Below are positions 6,977-10,168 of a DNA stretch of 10,168 nucleotides, one piece after another. Each line of letters opens with the position of its first letter. Position 1 is the first letter of the stretch. Position numbers and translations under genes: made by a program. Under the pieces are notes generated by a model. That model did not search any database. It saw nothing but the letters and a program-made list of their open reading frames with translations, and had not been told where the DNA came from. The stretch is from MGOM01 sp035455265. Lineage in GTDB: Bacteria > Chloroflexota > Anaerolineae > Anaerolineales > E44-bin32. The stretch is taken from NCBI GenBank assembly GCA_035455265.1, contig DATIFK010000243.1, forward strand, positions 1 to 10,168, written 5' to 3'.

Positions 6977-7031
6977 CAGGGGGTGAGGGTTGCGAGCCTT
7001 CATGCGCAAACCATCGAAGAACGCTCGCCGT

Positions 7032-7048
7032 CCCGTCCCCTCGACGGG
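7032..7048. repeat. Small perfect hairpin
   Basis: CCCGTC (7032-7037) and GACGGG (7043-7048) with a 5-base loop, 6-bp perfect stem, between the response regulator end and the larger palindromes. No further signal is attached to it. Confidence 0.35.
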
Positions 7049-7069
7049 CAGATCAGAATGAGGGGTGAG

Positions 7070-7090
7070 GCTGAGGGGCTCCCCCTCGGC
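7070..7090 (-). terminator. Terminator-like hairpin after the response regulator
   Basis: In the minus-strand transcript, GCCGAGGGG, loop GAG and CCCCTCAGC form a 9-bp stem (one G-U or similar non-canonical pair) starting five bases after the stop of the response regulator gene. No U-tract follows (CTCACCCC), so it is not a textbook intrinsic terminator; it may stabilise the 3' end or attenuate read-through into the kinase genes. Confidence 0.35.
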
Positions 7091-7095
7091 ACTGC

Positions 7096-7500
7096 CTACA
7101 CTTTCTCCCGATGCAACACCCAATCGACCTTCTTGACCAGATCCTCCGGGTCGATCGGCTTGTCAACGAACAGCTCCACCGGCAGGTAGTCGATGTCCGG
7201 CTCGAAGCGGAGTGGCGTGGTGCTGTGGATCGCCGTCAGCATCAGGATCGGGATGTCGCGGTAGGCGGCCAACTCCGACGTCGGGTCGGGGTTGCGGAGC
7301 CTCAGGGCCAGCTGGAAGCCCTCCGTCGACGTGTCCATCATCACGTCGAGGATGACCAGGTCCGGCCGCTCGGCCTTGATCATCTCCAGCCCCTCGCGGC
7401 CGTTCTTGGCCTCGCTGATGGTGTGGCCGGCCTTCTCCAGGCACATGCGCACCGAGAGAAGAACATCGGGGTCGTCATCGATCACGAGAATCTTGGCCAT
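7096..7500 (-). CDS. Single-domain response regulator (receiver only)
   Basis: 134-aa receiver protein without an output domain. Visible: acidic residues D8-D9-D10 in ILVIDDD, phosphoacceptor D52 in VILDVMMD, switch T89 in MLTA and K114 in VDKPID. The loop between beta4 and the acceptor helix is long (about 60-83, STEGFQLALRLRNPDPTSELAAYRD split across a helix), a feature I associate with stand-alone CheY-like regulators located near hydrogenase/Hdr genes. The start at ATG 7500 is favoured over a start ten codons upstream by AAGGAG at 7507-7512 with ideal 6-base spacing, and because MAKILVIDD is the typical N-terminus. It follows the hydrogenase genes closely, so it is probably co-transcribed with them. 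With no DNA-binding part it should act through protein contact or as a phosphate relay or sink for the neighbouring kinases. Confidence 0.92.
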   Translation of the reverse strand: MAKILVIDDDPDVLLSVRMCLEKAGHTISEAKNGREGLEMIKAERPDLVILDVMMDTSTEGFQLALRLRNPDPTSELAAYRDIPILMLTAIHSTTPLRFEPDIDYLPVELFVDKPIDPEDLVKKVDWVLHREKV

Positions 7501-7506
7501 GGCTCT

Positions 7507-7512
7507 CTCCTT
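7507..7512 (-). promoter_or_regulatory. Ribosome binding site of the response regulator
   Basis: AAGGAG with six bases before ATG 7500. It decides this start over the in-frame upstream start at 7530, which would place the ribosome site inside the coding region. Confidence 0.7.
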
Positions 7513-7520
7513 CTTGTAGG

Positions 7521-7571
7521 CTAGACCCAACGCACGGTGCGGGCATGTGTCGCTTGCTCTTCCTGGCTCAT
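7521..7571 (-). CDS. Possible 16-residue small ORF between peptidase and response regulator
   Basis: Reads MSQEEQATHARTVRWV then TAG. Its ATG overlaps the peptidase stop as ATGA, and GGGAGG lies nine bases upstream, so the ribosome could re-initiate here. It ends 20 bases before the response regulator ATG. The peptide is hydrophilic, with no signal or membrane segment and no family I recognise. It might be a coupling ORF that carries ribosomes to the regulator gene, a real microprotein, or chance. I cannot separate these from one sequence. Confidence 0.25.
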   Translation of the reverse strand: MSQEEQATHARTVRWV

Positions 7572-8098
7572 GCCAATCGTCCTCCCGCTTCCAGCATCTC
7601 CAGGACGGTAGCGCTCAGGGCATCCACCGCTTCGGCCACCGGCCGGCTCAGGCCCGGCATCCAGCCGGTCGAAGCCGGCTGGACGGCGAAGACCGAGACG
7701 GCGGCGGGGTCCTTCCCCAGGGCTCGGGCCACCCCCAGCGCGTCGATCAGACTCAACCGGTGGGAGCCCGAACGGGCCGAGGTAGCCAGGGCACGGTAGC
7801 CCTCCAGGCGGGCCCAGGATCCCGGCGCCGAGCCGATCTCCGCCGCGTCGATGATCACCAATTGGCTCCACGCCTCGGCCACCAGCGCATCCAGCAGATC
7901 GCCCTCGTGGGCCGGCCACAGCGTCGCCGTAGGCGGAACCTTCCCGGAAGCTTGCATCGCCTCCAGCACCGCCGGGCCAACCCCGTCGTCGCCCCGAAGG
8001 GGATTCCCCAACCCAAGGACGAGCGTCCGCCCCGGTCCGGCCTCCTCACCCCTGCGCCACCCTTCGGGCGGACTGATGTGGGCGCTGGGGTCAGACAA
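7568..8098 (-). CDS. Hydrogenase maturation endopeptidase (HycI/HyaD/HybD family)
   Basis: Trims the C-terminal tail of the [NiFe]-hydrogenase large subunit after nickel insertion. 176 aa from TTG 8098. Family marks: VLGLGNPLRGDDGVG (about 27-41), with D37 or D38 at the site that is Asp/Glu in nickel-sensing homologues; VIIDAAEIG (81-89) with D84; GSHRLSLIDAL (111-121) with H113, the usual third metal ligand. All three expected ligand positions are filled. The start is chosen because GGAGG at 8105-8109 sits exactly six bases before TTG and the gene then overlaps the large-subunit end by eight bases; the ATG at 8143 lies inside that gene, lacks such a site and would add 15 residues. Its position directly after the large subunit shows its substrate. 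The first 23 or so residues before the beta strand are poorly conserved and the start remains open to doubt. Confidence 0.92.
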   Translation of the reverse strand: MSDPSAHISPPEGWRRGEEAGPGRTLVLGLGNPLRGDDGVGPAVLEAMQASGKVPPTATLWPAHEGDLLDALVAEAWSQLVIIDAAEIGSAPGSWARLEGYRALATSARSGSHRLSLIDALGVARALGKDPAAVSVFAVQPASTGWMPGLSRPVAEAVDALSATVLEMLEAGGRLA

Positions 8099-9389
8099 AG
8101 CGGACCTCCAACTGGTGCGTCGAGCAGGAGATGCAGGGGTCATAAGCCCGGACGAGCATCTCCAGGCCCCGCGTGACTTCCTGCTTCCCCTGGATCAGGA
8201 CCTGCGGCACCAGCTCCCTCATGTCCGCTTCGATGTTGGCCAGGTTCTGGCCGGTAGGGATGATGCAGTTGGCCTGGGTGAGGACGCCGTCTTCGATGGC
8301 GTAGTGGTGATAGAGGGTGCCGCGCGGCGCTTCGACGGCTCCCACGCCTTCGCCCGATCGCCTCGGCGGCGCGACGGGCGCCTCGGGGCGCACCCCCACC
8401 GCCAGAAGCCTATCGATCAGGTCCACCGCTTCTTCGAAGCTGTGGACCAGCTCGACGACCTGGGCAACGGTAATCCAATACGGGTTGCGGCACTTCGGGG
8501 TCAAACCCAGCGCGGCGGCGGCCGCCTTGGCCCGCGGTCGCAGCTTGTCGTGGTTCAGGATGTAGCGAGACAGGGCGCCGACCATGTACGACGGGCGCGC
8601 GTGCTGAGTGTGTTTGGCCGTCGAATGGCCGACGATGTGTTCGCGGGCCACTTCGCGGTAGCGGTCCGGCGTCCACGATCCGCCGTCGCTGCTGGTGATC
8701 TCGCCGTCGATGAAGCCGTAGGCGTCGGGGCGGCGCAGGGCGACGTATTCCGTTTCGCGGTCGAACGCCGGCAGGGCCAGCGACCGGAAGAGCTCGATGG
8801 TCGCATCGAGGTCGGGCTGGGCCGCCTCCAACCGCTGGCGCAGCGCGATCAGTTCGCCGGTGGTCGGGAAGTGGTGGAAGCCGCCGACGGTCATGGCTAT
8901 CGGGTGCGTGTGCCGGCCGACGAGAGCCGCGCACAGGTCGCCGGCCAGTTTCTTGAGGCGCAGAGCTCGCACGACGATCTCGGGCTGAACGCCCGCCAGC
9001 GCCACGACGCTGTCCAGGCGAACCAGATCCGGGGCGACCAGCATGTAGCTGTGCAGGACGTGGCTGTCGATCATCTCGCCGCAGAAGGCCAGGTCGCGCA
9101 GGGCCTTGGTCTGCGGCGTGACGACGACACCCAGGGCATTCTCGGTCGCCCGCAGCGAGGCGGTGGCGTGCGCCACGGCGCAGATTCCGCAGATGCGCGA
9201 GGCCAGATGGGAGGCCTGCTCGTACGGGCGGCCACGCAGCATGGCCTCGAAGAAGCGCGGCGCCTCGACGACTTCGAGTTCGCATCGCTCCAGGCGACCG
9301 TCGCGGGTGTCGACCACGATGTTGCCGTGGCCCTCGACGCGGGTCAGGTAGTGGACGTTCAGGTGAAGTTCAGCGGCGGTGGTGGCCAT
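8091..9389 (-). CDS. mvhA: [NiFe]-hydrogenase large subunit, group 3 (F420-non-reducing, MvhA-like)
   Basis: Cytoplasmic catalytic subunit that holds the Ni-Fe centre; 432 aa, normal for group 3. The proximal motif is RICGIC (C67, C70) followed by AVAH; the distal motif is DPCISCSTH (C419, C422, H425), so all four nickel-binding cysteines are present and the distal first Cys is not selenocysteine. TRVEGHGN (16-23) is the usual N-terminal signature with E19. The peptidase should cut after H425, removing only QLEVRFV (7 residues). ATG 9389 lies three bases after the small-subunit stop, with GGGAG about nine bases upstream. Absence of HoxF/HoxU- or HydB/HydG-like flavin genes nearby, together with hdrABC in the same gene set, favours the Mvh/Vhu (3c) assignment over 3b or 3d; sequence alone does not settle the subgroup. 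Confidence 0.94.
   Translation of the reverse strand: MATTAAELHLNVHYLTRVEGHGNIVVDTRDGRLERCELEVVEAPRFFEAMLRGRPYEQASHLASRICGICAVAHATASLRATENALGVVVTPQTKALRDLAFCGEMIDSHVLHSYMLVAPDLVRLDSVVALAGVQPEIVVRALRLKKLAGDLCAALVGRHTHPIAMTVGGFHHFPTTGELIALRQRLEAAQPDLDATIELFRSLALPAFDRETEYVALRRPDAYGFIDGEITSSDGGSWTPDRYREVAREHIVGHSTAKHTQHARPSYMVGALSRYILNHDKLRPRAKAAAAALGLTPKCRNPYWITVAQVVELVHSFEEAVDLIDRLLAVGVRPEAPVAPPRRSGEGVGAVEAPRGTLYHHYAIEDGVLTQANCIIPTGQNLANIEADMRELVPQVLIQGKQEVTRGLEMLVRAYDPCISCSTHQLEVRFV
8105..8109 (-). promoter_or_regulatory. Ribosome binding site that selects a TTG start
   Basis: GGAGG inside the end of the large-subunit gene, six bases upstream of TTG 8098. It is the main evidence that the peptidase begins at TTG rather than at the in-frame ATG 8143. 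Confidence 0.6.
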
Positions 9390-9392
9390 GGG

Positions 9393-10168
9393 CTACGACT
9401 CCCGTCCGGTCAGTTCGGCGCTCAAGAACAGGCGCAGGCTGTCGTCGGCGGCGCGTTCTTCCAGACCGTGCTCGGCCAGGACTTCGCGCAACGACGGCAG
9501 GTTGGCTCCCGGGGCGAGCCCGCGACACCCTTCGCAGCCGGTGCGATAGGTCGGGCACAGGGCGCCGCATCCGGCGCGCGTCACCGGCCCGAGGCAGGTG
9601 CCTCCCAGGCTGTAGACGCAGGGGTTCTCCTGCAGCTTGCATTCGGCGCACACCGCATAGTCGGGCAGCGTGGGGAGGCGGCCTTGCAGCAGCATCTTCA
9701 CGCTGCGCACGAACTCCTCCCCGTTGATCGGGCAACCAGGCACGACGGCGTCCACCTGGATCACGTCGCCGATGGGCCGCACCGGCCCCGTGTCAACGGA
9801 GGCCGCATCCGCGCCATACACGTAGCCGGAGACGGCCTCCAGGCTCTGACCCAATCGGCCGGCGTTGACGCCGCCGATATGGGCGCACGCCCCGAGGGCC
9901 ACGACCAGCTGGGCCCTCTCCCGGATGCCCTTCAGGCGCTCTTCATCGCGGGCCCGGGTGCACGACCCCTCGACGAAGGCAATCTGATAGTCATCGGAAT
10001 GCTCGCTCATCGCCTCGCGGAACTGCACGATGTCGACGGCGCCCAGCAGGTCCACGTGAGTCTGCAGGGCATCAACGACGGTCAACTGGCACCCTTCGCA
10101 GCTGGCGAAGTCGAAGAAGGCGACTCGGGGTTTGGCACCGCCTCCATTCTGCGGGCTGGTGGTAGGCG
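9393..10168 (-). CDS. mvhG: [NiFe]-hydrogenase small subunit, MvhG-like (5' end off window)
   Basis: Electron-transfer subunit that carries iron-sulfur clusters from the Ni-Fe site towards its partner (MvhD/HdrA in the Mvh type). 257 codons are visible; the frame is open through the right edge, so the start lies outside. Near the edge the protein reads VAFFDFASCEGCQ, the proximal-cluster CxxC; further ligands are C in VEGSC and in VPGCPI. The C-terminal third has CAECKLQENPC, TCLGP, GCGALCP and GCEGC, enough cysteines for two more clusters, as in MvhG/FrhG-type subunits; no twin-arginine or membrane-anchor region is seen in the part present, which fits a cytoplasmic enzyme. A TTG within the window (10085) is not the start because it would discard the proximal CxxC. 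The stop is three bases before the mvhA ATG, so the two are co-translated. 3b small subunits are the main alternative. Confidence 0.93.
   Translation of the reverse strand, partial: PTTSPQNGGGAKPRVAFFDFASCEGCQLTVVDALQTHVDLLGAVDIVQFREAMSEHSDDYQIAFVEGSCTRARDEERLKGIRERAQLVVALGACAHIGGVNAGRLGQSLEAVSGYVYGADAASVDTGPVRPIGDVIQVDAVVPGCPINGEEFVRSVKMLLQGRLPTLPDYAVCAECKLQENPCVYSLGGTCLGPVTRAGCGALCPTYRTGCEGCRGLAPGANLPSLREVLAEHGLEERAADDSLRLFLSAELTGRES

Larger units (their letters stand above)
6792..7095. other. Gene-free spacer rich in inverted repeats
   Basis: 304 bp between the response regulator stop and the membrane kinase start. I see no convincing coding frame and no clear promoter here. Nearly the whole stretch consists of G-run/C-run inverted repeats: stems at 6792-6815, 6846-6939 (imperfect, enclosing 6879-6909), 6922-6976, 7032-7048 and 7070-7090. 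The style resembles mobile palindromic intergenic repeats of GC-rich bacteria, but it could equally shape expression of the kinase genes relative to the regulator gene. Confidence 0.6.

Noticed and set aside
3552..6986. A 1144-codon open frame on the plus strand
   Set aside because: It lies antisense to two kinases with complete catalytic motifs. Long antisense frames are expected at this G+C content, and its translation (rich in Gln, His, Asp, Arg) shows no domain.
7070..7090. A strong intrinsic terminator separating hydrogenase/regulator genes from the kinase genes
   Set aside because: The stem is good but no run of T follows on the minus strand, so I list it only as terminator-like.
8112..8138. 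Selenocysteine in the distal nickel motif, as in VhuU-type hydrogenases
   Set aside because: Both cysteines in DPCISC are normal TGC codons and there is no in-frame TGA before the stop.
8099..8143. ATG 8143 as the start of the maturation peptidase
   Set aside because: It sits inside the large-subunit gene without a ribosome site, whereas TTG 8098 has GGAGG at ideal spacing.
10083..10085. TTG as the start of the hydrogenase small subunit
   Set aside because: The frame continues upstream to the edge and encodes SCEGCQ, the proximal-cluster ligands, which would be lost.
1..10168. tRNA, rRNA, CRISPR array, transposase or integrase genes
   Set aside because: None was seen on either strand; apart from the two spacers the window is filled by metabolic and signalling genes.

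Overview
This GC-rich window (roughly two thirds G+C by eye) carries one set of co-directional genes, all read on the minus strand, so the gene order runs from the right edge to the left edge. It encodes most of an electron-bifurcating heterodisulfide reductase/[NiFe]-hydrogenase system (HdrABC plus MvhAG type), with a signalling module between the two enzyme halves. Gene style, compact spacing and the HdrABC/Mvh set in a genome with cache-type histidine kinases suggest an anaerobic bacterium rather than a methanogen. The G/C-palindrome-rich spacer resembles intergenic repeats I associate with Chloroflexota, but that assignment is a weak guess.

Right part (about 7521-10168): the [NiFe]-hydrogenase small subunit (mvhG-like, cut by the right edge), the large subunit (mvhA-like), a hydrogenase maturation endopeptidase that starts at TTG inside the end of the large-subunit gene, and a 16-codon ORF overlapping the peptidase stop by ATGA. 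Middle part (3663-7500): a single-domain response regulator, a 304-bp spacer full of inverted repeats, a membrane cache-HAMP histidine kinase, and a soluble REC-histidine kinase. None of the three signalling proteins has a DNA-binding output domain. Left part (1-3410): hdrC, hdrB and hdrA, tightly coupled, with hdrA leaving the window at its left edge after 627 codons.

The 252-bp spacer before hdrC holds two CRP/FNR-like palindromes, 25 bp apart centre to centre, around a plausible sigma70-type promoter. The hdrCBA genes may therefore form a separately regulated unit.

Working model: the hydrogenase (MvhAG) oxidises H2 and passes electrons, normally through MvhD, to the HdrA flavin. HdrA bifurcates them, sending one branch through HdrC to the HdrB noncubane clusters and a disulfide-type acceptor, and the other to ferredoxin. 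No mvhD is visible here; it may lie beyond either edge. The kinases would sense an extracytoplasmic signal and adjust this system or something encoded elsewhere. That last link is inference from gene position only.
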